This document shows positions 27,742 to 36,112 of a DNA stretch of 58,261 bases, piece after piece. The notes below the pieces were generated by a model, which was given only the letters and a program-made list of their open reading frames with translations, was not told the origin of the DNA and ran no database searches. Each line of letters opens with the position of its first letter. Position 1 is the first letter of the stretch. Both the position numbers and the translations under genes were made by a program. This stretch comes from Streptomyces humi (lineage in GTDB: Bacteria > Actinomycetota > Actinomycetes > Streptomycetales > Streptomycetaceae), in assembly GCF_001005085.2 (NCBI RefSeq), contig NZ_LBMU02000078.1, positions 1-58,261 on the forward strand, given 5' to 3'.

Positions 27742-28743
27742 ATGGGAACCGCGAACGCAATGATCGCCGCCGCCCGCAAGCTGCTGGGCACCACCGAGCA
27801 CCCGCCCGGCTCGAACCACAACCTCATCACCTCGTGGTACGGCTTCTCCGGCCCGTGGTGCGACATGTCCATCAGCTACGAGGCCGCGCACTCCGACAAC
27901 CTCAAGGCCGTCATGGGCAAGTTCGCCCTCACCACCGCCCACGCCCGCGCCTTCCAGAGCCACGGCGGCTGGCACTACGGTCTGGGCGGCATCCGCCCCG
28001 GCGACGTAGTCTTCTTCGACTTCTCCGGAGGCCGCTCCATCAGCGGCATCGACCACGTCGGCCTGGTGGAGGCCGTCCACTCCAACGGCACCATCACCAC
28101 CCTGGAGGGCAACACCTCCGACGCCTTCCGCCGCCGGGTCCGCGGCCGCGCCTGCGTGGTCGGCTACGGCCGCCCCGCCTACGACGGTGCGGCCCCGATG
28201 CCCAGCCACGACGGCATCCTGCGCAAGGGCTCCACCGGCCAGGCGGTCAAGACCCTGCAAAAGGACCTGAACACCGTACAGAAGGCCGGCCTCACCGTCG
28301 ACGGCCAGTTCGGCGCCGCCACCGACAAGGCCCTGCGCACCTTCCAGTCCCGGCACAAGCTGACCGTGGACGGAGAGTACGGGCCCCACACCGCCGCCGT
28401 GATGAAGGCCGCCCTCGCCGGCCACAGCGGCGTCATCAAGCCCAGGGCCCTCGTCGCGGCCCCCGCACCCCTCGCCGTGGACGGCCAGTTCGGGCCCGCC
28501 ACCTGCGCCGCCCTGCAACGCGCCCTCAACAGCAGGACGGCGGCCGGGCTGGACGTCGACGGCGCCTTCGGCCCGCTGACCGTCACGGCCCTTCAGACCT
28601 ACCTGCGGGTCACTGCCGACGGCGTCACCGGACCCGACACCGTCACCGCCCTCAACAAGCACCTCGGGCTCACTCCCCAGGACACCTGGGACACCAGCAC
28701 CACCACCCAGCTCCAGAAGGCCCTCAACGCCAACGCCTTCTGA
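27742..28743 (+). CDS. CHAP-domain peptidoglycan hydrolase with PG-binding repeats
   Basis: The 333-residue protein begins with a CHAP (NlpC/P60-like) domain: catalytic Cys40 in SGPWCDMSISYE, His105 in GIDHVGLVEAV and the polar residue in EGNTS near 122-125. It continues with peptidoglycan-binding type 1 repeats (LRKGSTGQAVKTLQKDLN, VDGQFGAATDKALRTFQSRH, VDGQFGPATCAALQRAL, VTADGVTGPDTVTALNKHL). It is built like a phage endolysin and has no signal peptide, so it would need a holin, lysis or another route to reach the wall. It is cotranscribed with the 48-residue peptide. Confidence 0.9.
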   Translation: MGTANAMIAAARKLLGTTEHPPGSNHNLITSWYGFSGPWCDMSISYEAAHSDNLKAVMGKFALTTAHARAFQSHGGWHYGLGGIRPGDVVFFDFSGGRSISGIDHVGLVEAVHSNGTITTLEGNTSDAFRRRVRGRACVVGYGRPAYDGAAPMPSHDGILRKGSTGQAVKTLQKDLNTVQKAGLTVDGQFGAATDKALRTFQSRHKLTVDGEYGPHTAAVMKAALAGHSGVIKPRALVAAPAPLAVDGQFGPATCAALQRALNSRTAAGLDVDGAFGPLTVTALQTYLRVTADGVTGPDTVTALNKHLGLTPQDTWDTSTTTQLQKALNANAF

Positions 28744-28786
28744 CCGGGCCCAGACAGCACCCCATCCATCAACCCAGGGAGATCAC

Positions 28787-29191
28787 ATGCGCCATGCCAG
28801 GCACGCCGCCATCGCGGTCGCCGCAGTCACGCTCAGTTGGGGCGTCGTCGCCGCGGCTCCCGCCCCCGCCGGCCACGGCCCGGCCAGCAACCTCTCCGCG
28901 TCCTCCTGCAACGGGCCGCTGCACACCTACCGCGACGCCGGCTACCGGGGCGGCTGGAAGAAGTTCTGCTCCTCCGACAAGGACCTGTCCAACAACAAGT
29001 TCGACAACGGGTCGAAGGTGGACGAGCAGATCACCTCGGTGAAGAACACCGGCGGCTGCTACTGGAGCCTGTTCCGCAAGAAGAACTTCCACGGCGTGAG
29101 CACGCGCTCCTACCCGCACACCAAGGACGCGAACCTGAGCAACGACGCGGTCGGAAACGACGCGGCCCGCTCGCTCAGGCAGGAGTGCTGA
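28787..29191 (+). CDS. Small secreted protein, peptidase-inhibitor (I36)/crystallin-like
   Basis: The 134-residue precursor has a signal peptide (MRHARHAAIAVAAVTLSWGVVAAAPAPA). The mature part has four cysteines and the motif LHTYRDAGYRGGWKKFCSSDKDL ... QITSVKNTGGCYWSLFRKKNFHG, the one-module beta-gamma-crystallin-like fold used by Streptomyces inhibitors of metalloproteinases (I36 family). Likely exported to bind a protease or protect the wall (inference). AGGGAGATCAC precedes the ATG. It follows the lysin by 43 bases in the same direction. Confidence 0.75.
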   Translation: MRHARHAAIAVAAVTLSWGVVAAAPAPAGHGPASNLSASSCNGPLHTYRDAGYRGGWKKFCSSDKDLSNNKFDNGSKVDEQITSVKNTGGCYWSLFRKKNFHGVSTRSYPHTKDANLSNDAVGNDAARSLRQEC

Positions 29192-29277
29192 GCGCTTTGC
29201 AACTGTGCGATCCGCGGTTGCCCCGCCGTCACCGTGCGGCGGGGCGCCGCTCTCTTCGACACCCCAGGAGGCCAGCC

Positions 29278-30249
29278 ATGCGTCACCGCCGCATCGCCGC
29301 TCTCGCCGCCGTACTTGCCGCCATCGTCCTCGCGCTGGCCTGCCTGCACCAGCTGCCCACCGTGTCCGGCAGCCGCCGCTCGCCTCCCCCGGCCGTACCC
29401 GTGCCCGCGGCCGACCAGGAGGCGAAATCCCTGCTCCTCCCCGTCGACGCCTACACCCTCGACACACCGCAGACGGCATTGATCCTGTCCGCGGAGGACC
29501 GGCTCACCGCCGCGTGCATGGCGCGCCTGCACCTGAGATGGCCCCAACTGACCCGCCACCCCTCGCCGTTCACCCCGAACCGACTGCGGTACGGTCCCAT
29601 CGAGCCCCAAGTCGCCGCGCGATACGGGTATCACGAGCTTCCCGACCCCGACCTGTCCCGGCGCGAGCAGCAGAGCGCCGAACGCGACGCCGGGCTCAGC
29701 CCCCGCCAACGAGCAGCCGCTTACGGCACCCCGCACCGGCCGGGTTGCCGTTCCCAGGCCCACACACGTCTGCTGGCACAGGTGCCGGACGTCCCCTGGG
29801 ACCTGCTCAACCAGATCACCACCACCAGCTACGGCCTCGCACGCCGGTCGCACGCGGTCACCAGCGCCGGCCGTCGCTGGAACACCTGCATGCGCTGACG
29901 TGGTTTCCACTATCCCGACCCGGCAACCGCAGCCGACGATCCCCGCTGGAACACCAGGTTCGCGAGCCGCGCCGAAATCGCCACCGCCCGGGCCGACGTC
30001 ACATGCAAACAGCTCACCGGCCTGGTCCGGACCTGGTGGCGGACCGAGACCGCGCTACAGAACGAAGCCATTGCCCGGCACGTCCACCAGTTCCGCGCCA
30101 TCGCCGCCGCCCGCAGCCGGTACCTGACCCGGGCCCGGCAAGTCCTCACCATCACGTCGGCAGCTGACTCAGCCGGGCTCTTCCGAGACCCGGCTCTCCC
30201 CTCCACTCACGACGGAGCCAACCATCATGAACTCATCCACCCACCCTGA
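29278..30249 (+). pseudogene. Membrane-anchored protein interrupted by one in-frame TGA
   Basis: ATG 29278 starts MRHRRIAALAAVLAAIVLALACL, a signal or membrane anchor, and the frame reads to a TGA at 29896-29898. The same frame continues without break for 116 codons: GFHYPDPATAADDPRWNTRF, EIATARADVTCKQLTGLVRTWWRTE, ending at TGA 30247. The residues flanking the stop (WNTCMR-stop-RGFHYPDP) look like one continuous domain, and WNTCM before and DVTCK after are a plausible conserved cysteine pair. So a 322-residue protein is cut by a single nonsense codon, possibly from TGG. No family name is recognised. It ends the run that begins with the 48-residue peptide. Confidence 0.65.
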
Positions 30250-30263
30250 CCAGCCACGGCCAT

Positions 30264-30889
30264 CCCCGCCCGAACCTGGCCTATCAGGTACTCCGCAGGA
30301 AGGGCGGCCTCGGGAAGGATCCCGAGCGCGCCGCGGTGCGGGCGGCACAGCTGGCGGCGATCGACCCGGACTGGGACTGCCCGTGGCCGCTCGACTGGCA
30401 GCGCCACTACCGCGTCCTCGCCGACCTGGTCGACGCCGAAGGCGTCCTGCCGGCCATCCAGCCGGGTGTCCTGTTCGAAGGCGACGACCTGGGCCGATGG
30501 CTCCAGCGGCAACGCGAGGCGAGCACCTGGGCGCAGCTGGCCACCGAGCAGCAGGAGCGCCTCTCCAGGCTGGGCGTCACACCGCTTGAGGCGCCGTCCC
30601 CCGCCCCGGCGGCTGCGCGGTCGACAAGGACCCGAGCAAGGCCCAACAGGCGTTCCAGCGAGGCGTACAGGCCCTCGCGCAATGGGGGGAGCGGGAAGGC
30701 GCAGACCCTCCGGTGCCGCGCGGAGCCGGCGAGCAGATCACCGTCGACGGCGAGAGGGAGCCGGTGACCGTGAAGCTGTGCGTACGGGTATCGAACACCC
30801 GCACGAGGCGCGACAAGCTCAGCACCGAACAGCTGGACGCCCTGCGGGAGCTGGGCATGGAGTGGGCGGCAGTGGAAGGCGCGGTGTGA
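30264..30889 (+). pseudogene. Helicase-associated (HA) domain remnant, frameshifted
   Basis: Frame 1 of the remnant reads NLAYQVLRRKGGLGKDPERAA, WQRHYRVLADLVDAEGVLP, DLGRWLQRQRE and LSRLGVTPLEAP; the second frame, from about 30620, reads DPSKAQQAFQRGVQALAQW, then GEQITVDGEREPVTVKL and RDKLSTEQLDALRELGMEW to TGA 30887. Both are HA-domain sequence, found in repeats at the C-terminus of very large actinobacterial helicases. A one-base shift at ~30615-30620 separates them and the helicase domain is absent. Its last 177 bases are repeated at 32279-32455. Confidence 0.7.
30689..30865 (+). repeat. Direct repeat, copy 1 (HA-domain tail)
   Basis: This 177-base segment aligns without gaps to 32279-32455, beginning GAGCGGGAAGGCGCAGAC and ending CTGGGCATGGAGTGG in both. 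By eye the match is high, with most differences in the middle third. The copies lie 1590 bases apart and flank the nitrilase-fold gene. Confidence 0.85.
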
Positions 30890-31134
30890 TGACCGGGCGC
30901 GACGGAGAGCAGCGTGTGCGGGACGCCGTACGGCGGCACGTCCGCACCGCGCTTTCACGGAGGCGGAGAAGGCCGTTTCGTTCGTGCTGTCCGACCCCGG
31001 AGTGCAGGAGGCGACTACAGCTTGGCCCCAACCGCCATCCCCGACAAATTAACGGCCGCACCCACTAGCGCAATCACCTTGTCTACCATCACCCTTCTTG
31101 CTGTTGGCGGACAATCCGTCACAGGGGGGATGCA

Positions 31135-32250
31135 ATGGGTCTGTTCAAGACGTTCCAGTTACTCGCGTACGAGGTGCCGACGGGTGCCTATGACGGGACG
31201 AACGTGCTGTCTGCCTGGGATGCGGGGCCCCGCCCGGTCTTCCAGGGCGGGAGGGTCGGCACCCCGGACCCGCGCCACCCCGGTGCCGCGAACCCCGCTG
31301 AGCTGGCCGACGCGCACTCGCGCCTGGACCGGTTCGCCTCCGTCGTGGAGCGGACCTACGTGGACGGCGGCGAGGCGAGGCGGTGGGGCATCAAGGGGAT
31401 TCTGAAGATCTTCACGGCACCGGAGTTCTACTTCCGCCCCGCGCTCCCCGCGCAGGCCTACGCCTACAGCGAGCCCCAGGCGCAGGTGATCATGTCGGAG
31501 CTGGAGCGCATGTTCCGGCACGAGGTCTTCGCGGACTGGGTATTCGTCTGCGGCACCGTGGTCCACTTCAAACAGCTGTCGACCGGCCCCGTCTACTTCA
31601 ACACCGCGGTGGTCGTCTTCGGCGGACCGCAGGGCAGAACCTTCCGGTTGGAGAAACAGGACGCGTCGGGGATCGACGGGGTGCCCATCGCCCTCACGCC
31701 CGGCCAGCACCCGGCGATGGGGCCACGGATCAACGGCTACAGCGATCGGCGGAACCACATCATCGAGGCCCATGGGACGGAACTGGGTCTGGAGATCTGC
31801 CTGGAGCACCACGGCACCTACCGGGTGCTGCGAAAAGTCCTTCAGGACCGGAGCAAATTCGAGCCGCAGAAGCCACCAGGCGTGCCACTCCACATCCTGA
31901 CCGCGGGCGGCATGCCGCCGAACAACGACTCGATAGGCGCCCTGACCAACGGTTACCTGCTGCGCGTGGACGGGGTCGCGGGGCCGCCCTCTTCCCTGCT
32001 GAAGGTGATCCGGTGGCGCAGCGGTCAGGTGGGGGGCGCGACGCCGTCGACCGAGGGGGCCACCGCGGAGACGCAAGCGGTCCAGCCCAGCCAGGGACTG
32101 TCGATAGCGATACCGCACGGCCTCCACGTGCCCGCACCGCCGGTGAAGACCGCTGCGGATCCGCTCCCGGCCCAACCCTGGGGCGTGTCCGTGCCCTTGC
32201 AGCAGATCAACGTCTATCCGACGGGGGACATCGTCAGTGGACAGAACTGA
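31135..32250 (+). CDS. Nitrilase-superfamily (carbon-nitrogen hydrolase) protein
   Basis: A 371-residue protein whose core carries the nitrilase triad: E97 in FTAPEFYFRP, K174 in FRLEKQD and C222 in LGLEICLEHHG. Such enzymes hydrolyse non-peptide C-N bonds. The sequence is divergent from common amidases, and a Pro/Ala-rich tail from ~290 ends IVSGQN. GGGGGG precedes the ATG at 31135. The gene is enclosed by two near-identical HA-domain tails, and its end overlaps the GTG of the second tail by 14 bases. That arrangement suggests insertion as a cassette or a duplication around it. Substrate is unknown. Confidence 0.8.
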   Translation: MGLFKTFQLLAYEVPTGAYDGTNVLSAWDAGPRPVFQGGRVGTPDPRHPGAANPAELADAHSRLDRFASVVERTYVDGGEARRWGIKGILKIFTAPEFYFRPALPAQAYAYSEPQAQVIMSELERMFRHEVFADWVFVCGTVVHFKQLSTGPVYFNTAVVVFGGPQGRTFRLEKQDASGIDGVPIALTPGQHPAMGPRINGYSDRRNHIIEAHGTELGLEICLEHHGTYRVLRKVLQDRSKFEPQKPPGVPLHILTAGGMPPNNDSIGALTNGYLLRVDGVAGPPSSLLKVIRWRSGQVGGATPSTEGATAETQAVQPSQGLSIAIPHGLHVPAPPVKTAADPLPAQPWGVSVPLQQINVYPTGDIVSGQN

Positions 32251-32461
32251 GCTCCGGTCCGCCCTCGCCCAGTGCGTGGAGCGGGAAGGCGCAGACCGTC
32301 CGGTGCCGCGCGGAGCCAGCGAACAGATCACCGTCGACGGCGAGACGGAGCCGGTGACCGTGAAGCTGGGCGTATGGGTCTCCAACACCAAGACCCGCCG
32401 CGACAAGCTCGCCCAGGACCAGCTGGCCGCACTGCGAGAACTGGGCATGGAGTGGACGTAG
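32237..32461 (+). pseudogene. Helicase-associated domain tail, second copy
   Basis: A 74-codon frame from GTG 32237 to the TAG at 32459 (QCVEREGADRPVPRGASEQ, then VTVKLGVWVSNTKTRRDKL and ALRELGMEW). It is only the final module of an HA repeat protein. A stand-alone small protein is not excluded, since the frame is open and conserved with copy 1, but no ribosome site is clear and it overlaps the nitrilase-like gene. Confidence 0.6.
32279..32455 (+). repeat. Direct repeat, copy 2 (HA-domain tail)
   Basis: Ungapped partner of 30689-30865. Copy 2 keeps an intact frame (GVWVSNTKTRRD) where copy 1 has CVRVSNTRTRRD. Confidence 0.85.
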
Positions 32462-32699
32462 GACCGTCTTGAGCGACTGACCGGCCGATTCAACGGCCGG
32501 TCGTTGTCATGAGCTGTCACGAGGCACGCCGCAACCAGGCCCGCGGATTCACCGGCGGTCAGCAGCCGGACGCGGCGGGCCGGGACCTGAGAGGTGGGGC
32601 AGGTCAAACCTGTCACCCGAACCTGCATCAGACCCAATTACCTGCGAAATTAGCTAGGTTGCCGTCACCTGACCTGACGTCCACAAGGGAACGGCAGCC

Positions 32700-33644
32700 A
32701 TGAGCCAACAGCAGAAGACCTTCCGGGCTATCGAGGTCGGCGACGGGAGCGACGGGCGATGGGCCACCCATACACAGGCCCTGTGGCCGCTCGCGGAGGG
32801 GTGGATGACCGAGGAGAGCCGGACGTCAGAGGGCGCGGGCCGTGCTCGGAAGCTGTTCGAGGCGCACATGCCGGAGCTGGTTCCAGTTCTCGACCGCCTC
32901 GCCGGTCAGCTCGACCGGCCCGAAGGGGCAACCTTCCTCACCCTCGCCGCCCTGCGACCGTTCTTCTCGGGCTGCACCCAGATCGGCGGCAGTGGCACCC
33001 TGCTACGCAACTACGACTTCAGCCCCGATGAGTGTGAGGGCACCATTGTCTCCTCCCACTTCCTCCGACCGGTGATCGGCATGCAGGATGCCGCCTGGGG
33101 CTTGCTGGACGGGATGAACGACGCCGGGCTCGCGGTGTCACTCACCTTCGGGGGGCGATTCGTCCATGGCCCCGGCTTCGCCATTCTGATCGTCCTGCGC
33201 TACTTGTTGGAGACGTGTGACACCGTTGACGAGGCACTCGGCAGACTGCGGTCCATACCGATCGCGATCCCGCAGAACGTCACTCTCGTCGACTCCGAGC
33301 AGGCAGTGACCGTGTTCGTGGGACCGGACATTCCGATGACTGGGGCAGCGGATGCCTGCGCTGCCAACCACCAGCACTTGCCGGTCCCCGACGAGCAGGA
33401 GCGGTTCTCCCGGACCCAAGAGCGGCTGAAGGCTATTCGTGCAGCGGGTACGGACGTGGCGGCGATGCTGAAGCGACCGCTGTATCAATCCGCGTACGAC
33501 GAGGGATTGGGAACGGTCTACACCGCCCGTTACCGGCCGTCCGAGGGCCGTGTGACCTACTACTGGCCAGGCGAGTCCTGGGAACAGTCCTTTGATGGCT
33601 TTGCCCCTGGATCCCGCACCGTGACCATCGGCCAAGCCAGCTGA
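32700..33644 (+). CDS. C45-type Ntn hydrolase / acyltransferase-like protein
   Basis: The 314-residue product has the nucleophile segment FFSGCTQIGGSGTLLRNYDF, with Cys92 expected to become the N-terminal nucleophile after self-cleavage, as in the C45 (acyl-CoA:isopenicillin N acyltransferase) and choloylglycine hydrolase relatives. Further family marks are GLLDGMNDAGLAVSLTFGGR and RYLLETCDTVDEALGRL. It hydrolyses or transfers an acyl group on an amide. No signal peptide, so cytoplasmic. AAGGGAACGGCAGCC precedes the ATG. The upstream 240 bases (32462-32699) include an A+T-richer stretch near 32635-32660 that may be the promoter. It stands alone between repeats and IS debris. Confidence 0.82.
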   Translation: MSQQQKTFRAIEVGDGSDGRWATHTQALWPLAEGWMTEESRTSEGAGRARKLFEAHMPELVPVLDRLAGQLDRPEGATFLTLAALRPFFSGCTQIGGSGTLLRNYDFSPDECEGTIVSSHFLRPVIGMQDAAWGLLDGMNDAGLAVSLTFGGRFVHGPGFAILIVLRYLLETCDTVDEALGRLRSIPIAIPQNVTLVDSEQAVTVFVGPDIPMTGAADACAANHQHLPVPDEQERFSRTQERLKAIRAAGTDVAAMLKRPLYQSAYDEGLGTVYTARYRPSEGRVTYYWPGESWEQSFDGFAPGSRTVTIGQAS

Positions 33645-33706
33645 GAGGTCCTCGCGGCCTCGAGCCCGACGAACGGTCGTACGGTGGACGCATCGGCAGG
33701 GACGGG

Positions 33707-34330
33707 GTGCCCCGGCTGCCCAGCCGCAAACGAGCCCGCACGCCGGCCAAGAAGACCGCCGCGCCCTCACCAGCGGAACAACCCTCGCTGATCGAACTGA
33801 TCCGCCAACACCTCGCTGACCAGAGCGAACCACGCTCCACCGTCCAGATCACCGCCGCCCTCAACCAGGCTCATCCCGAACGTGGCGTCAAGAACACCGT
33901 CGTACGCACCACCGTCGAAAACCTCGTCGCCAAGGGTCAGGCCCAGCACACCAAGCGGGGACGCTCCGTGTACTTCACACTCTGTGAACGTTCGCGATAT
34001 TCCCCAGCTCGACGCGTCGTCAAAGAACGTCTTGCCAGCTTCTCAGACATAACGGGAGGCTTGACATCGAGACCCGCATATCAGAGGTGTTCCGCGGAGC
34101 AAGGTCCGCTACGACAACCTGAAGTCTGCGGTCGCCCAGGTTCTGGGGCTCAGCCGGGCTCGGGTGGAGACGGACCGCTGGATCGCGTTCCGCTCCCACT
34201 TCGGTATCGAGAGTTTCCACCGCCGGCCCGGCATCGAAGGCGCCGACGAGAAGGGCGGGGTCGAGGGGCAGATCGGCTACTTCCGCCGCAATCACTTCAC
34301 GCCTGTCCCGGAAGTGGCCTCGGTCGCTGA
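33707..34330 (+). CDS. Winged-helix regulator-like protein, C-terminus lost to IS junction
   Basis: GTG 33707 starts MPRLPSRKRARTPAKKTAAP, a basic tail, followed by a winged helix: SLIELIRQHLADQSEPRSTVQITAALNQ, GVKNTVVRTTVENLVAKGQAQHTKRGRSVYFTL. The recognisable protein ends around residue 90 (near 33985). After that the frame reads through the IS21 fragment in the wrong frame, giving a 100-residue tail of low-complexity Arg/Gly/Pro. The native stop has apparently been lost. The first part may still fold and bind DNA. Confidence 0.6.
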   Translation: MPRLPSRKRARTPAKKTAAPSPAEQPSLIELIRQHLADQSEPRSTVQITAALNQAHPERGVKNTVVRTTVENLVAKGQAQHTKRGRSVYFTLCERSRYSPARRVVKERLASFSDITGGLTSRPAYQRCSAEQGPLRQPEVCGRPGSGAQPGSGGDGPLDRVPLPLRYREFPPPARHRRRRREGRGRGADRLLPPQSLHACPGSGLGR

Positions 34331-34596
34331 GCTGAACGAGCTGGTCGATCAGTGGGACCGCCACGACGGGCGCCGGCGCATCGGGGCGAGGCCGCGGACG
34401 ATCGACGAGTACTTCGCCGTCGAACAGCCGCTGCTGGCGCTTCTGCCGGACGAGCCGTTCGAGGCTGGCCGCCTGTTCACGCCACGGGTGGATCGCTACA
34501 GCCAGATCACGGTCCGCACCAACCGCCACTCGGTCCCGGTCCGCTTGATCGGCAGGAAAGTCCGGGTCATGCTGCACGCCTCTCACCGGGACCGGG
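34083..34596 (+). mobile_element. IS21-family transposase (IstA-type) internal fragment
   Basis: Frame 34083 onward reads GVPRSKVRYDNLKSAVAQVL, RWIAFRSHFGIESFHRRPG, ADEKGGVEGQIGYFRRNHF, RTIDEYFAVEQPLLALLPD and FTPRVDRYSQITVRTNR, the central to C-terminal part of IS21 transposases (RYDNLKxAV ... GxEGxHEKGGVEGxIGYFRRNHF). The N-terminal HTH, the first catalytic residues, the C-terminus and the IstB helper gene are missing. After VMLHASH the frame departs from the family. Confidence 0.85.
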
Positions 34597-34686
34597 ATGA
34601 CGACGTTGCGGCCGTGGGGGTGTCCGCGAGCGTCCATGACTCGCCGGCGGTCTGGACTTGGAGTACGCGAGCGTAGGCTCTCAGGG

Positions 34687-35082
34687 ATGCGGATAGGCGA
34701 GTTGTCCAAGCGCACGGGCGTGAGTCCGCGCTCACTGCGGTACTACGAAGAGCAGGGCCTGCTGACCAGCTCACGCTCCGACGCGGGGCAGCGTCACTAT
34801 TCCGATGCTGCGGTCCAGCGCGTGTCGCTCATCCGACAGCTGTTCGACGCCGGTATGTCCAGCCGGGTGATCGCGACTGTGCTGCCGTGTGTGGACGTCC
34901 CGGCTGACCTGGGCGTCGCTGAGGAGACGTTCATGGCGATGATGCGCGAGCGCGACCGGATCGACGCCGACATCGCGCACCTCGTCGAGACCCGGGATGC
35001 ACTCGACGTGCTGATCAAGGCCAACAGACGGCACCGGGCGGAGCTGTCCACGACCCCGGAACCGGTGGAACAGTCGGCCTGA
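34687..35082 (+). CDS. MerR family transcriptional regulator
   Basis: The 131-residue product starts MRIGELSKRTGVSPRSLRYYEEQGLL, the MerR winged helix, followed by the dimerisation helix (FMAMMRERDRIDADIAHLVETRDALDVLI). No cysteine pattern for metal binding is visible, so it is more likely a redox or drug-responsive member. The ATG at 34687 is chosen because it gives the exact family N-terminus; an upstream ATG at 34597 lies in IS debris. It points toward the MDR reductase 106 bases downstream, which it probably regulates. Confidence 0.9.
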   Translation: MRIGELSKRTGVSPRSLRYYEEQGLLTSSRSDAGQRHYSDAAVQRVSLIRQLFDAGMSSRVIATVLPCVDVPADLGVAEETFMAMMRERDRIDADIAHLVETRDALDVLIKANRRHRAELSTTPEPVEQSA

Positions 35083-35188
35083 TGCCGTGACCTGCACCAC
35101 AGTGGCTTGCCCCTTACATCGGTGTCAGAGGTGAGGATGGCGACAACGCCCGGAATCACCGGGTCGGTTGTACGAGAGGCGGCGGAAG

Positions 35189-36112
35189 ATGGGGCAGGCG
35201 TGGGGTTTCGGCAGGTATGGCGGGCCTGAGGTGCAGGAGTTCTTCGATCGTCCCGATCCCCTCCCCGGTCGCGGTGAGGTACTGGTCCGAGTCACTGTGG
35301 CCGGTGTGAACCCCCTTGACCACCTTCTGCGTTCGGGTCTGGTCGACGGGCTCGACGGCGGGCGTCCGTTTCCCCGCGTGCTGGGCATGGAGGCGGCGGG
35401 AACGGTTCTCGCGCGGGGCGAGGACGTCGACGGGCTCGAGGTGGGTGACGCGGTCTTCGGCTTCGCACTCACGGGTGGCGGCACCTACGCCGAGACGACG
35501 GTGCTGTCCGCGCCGAACACCGCGCGCATCCCGGCGGGTCTGTCCGCGACCGTGGCGGCGACGCTGCCGGTGGCCGGGACGACCGCGGTGGACGTGCTCG
35601 ACCAGCTCGGCCTCCCGGCCGGTGCCACGCTTCTGGTCAACGGCGTCGGGGGCGGGGTCGGCCTCGCCGTCGCCCGGCTGGCTGTCGGGCGCGAGCTGCG
35701 TGTGATCGGCACCGGGAGTACCGCCAAACGCGAGCACGCCGAGGCCATCGGGGTGCGGTTCATCGATTACACGGCCGGGGATGTCGTCTCCGCGGCACGC
35801 GAGCTGGTTCCGGACGGCTTCGACGGGATCGTCGACCTGGTCGGAGGCGCCTCGCTGCGGACGGTCGCCCCGCTGGCCCAGGATCCCCGCAACGTCATCG
35901 CTGTGGGTGACATGTCTGTGCCCGATCTCGGTGGGCGTTTCGTCGAGCGTCGCGTCGACCGCGAGAACCTGGAGCGGTCGGCCCGGCTGGCCCTCGATGG
36001 ACTCCTCGCACCCGTGATCACCGCGGTCCACTCGTTCTCCGACGCCCCGGCCGCCCTCGCCACCGTCGAGAACGGTCACACCTCGGGCAAGGTCGTCATC
36101 AAGGTGGCATGA
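35189..36112 (+). CDS. Zinc-independent quinone-oxidoreductase-like MDR protein
   Basis: A 307-residue NADP-dependent medium-chain reductase: GFGRYGGPEVQEFFDRPDPLPG, EVLVRVTVAGVNPLDHLLRSG, the fold-back ARGEDVDGLEVGDAVFGF and the nucleotide loop LLVNGVGGGVGLAVARLA. The zinc ligands of alcohol dehydrogenases are absent. ATG 35189 follows GAGAGGCGGCGGAAG; the TTG at 35168 is less likely. It reduces quinones or enones. A MerR regulator lies immediately upstream, a common pairing. Confidence 0.9.
   Translation: MGQAWGFGRYGGPEVQEFFDRPDPLPGRGEVLVRVTVAGVNPLDHLLRSGLVDGLDGGRPFPRVLGMEAAGTVLARGEDVDGLEVGDAVFGFALTGGGTYAETTVLSAPNTARIPAGLSATVAATLPVAGTTAVDVLDQLGLPAGATLLVNGVGGGVGLAVARLAVGRELRVIGTGSTAKREHAEAIGVRFIDYTAGDVVSAARELVPDGFDGIVDLVGGASLRTVAPLAQDPRNVIAVGDMSVPDLGGRFVERRVDRENLERSARLALDGLLAPVITAVHSFSDAPAALATVENGHTSGKVVIKVA

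Noticed and set aside
30890..31068. Frame reading FTEAEKAVSFVLSDPGVQEA before a stop near 31050
   Set aside because: Coding-like for about 30 residues but without start or family; too short to call.
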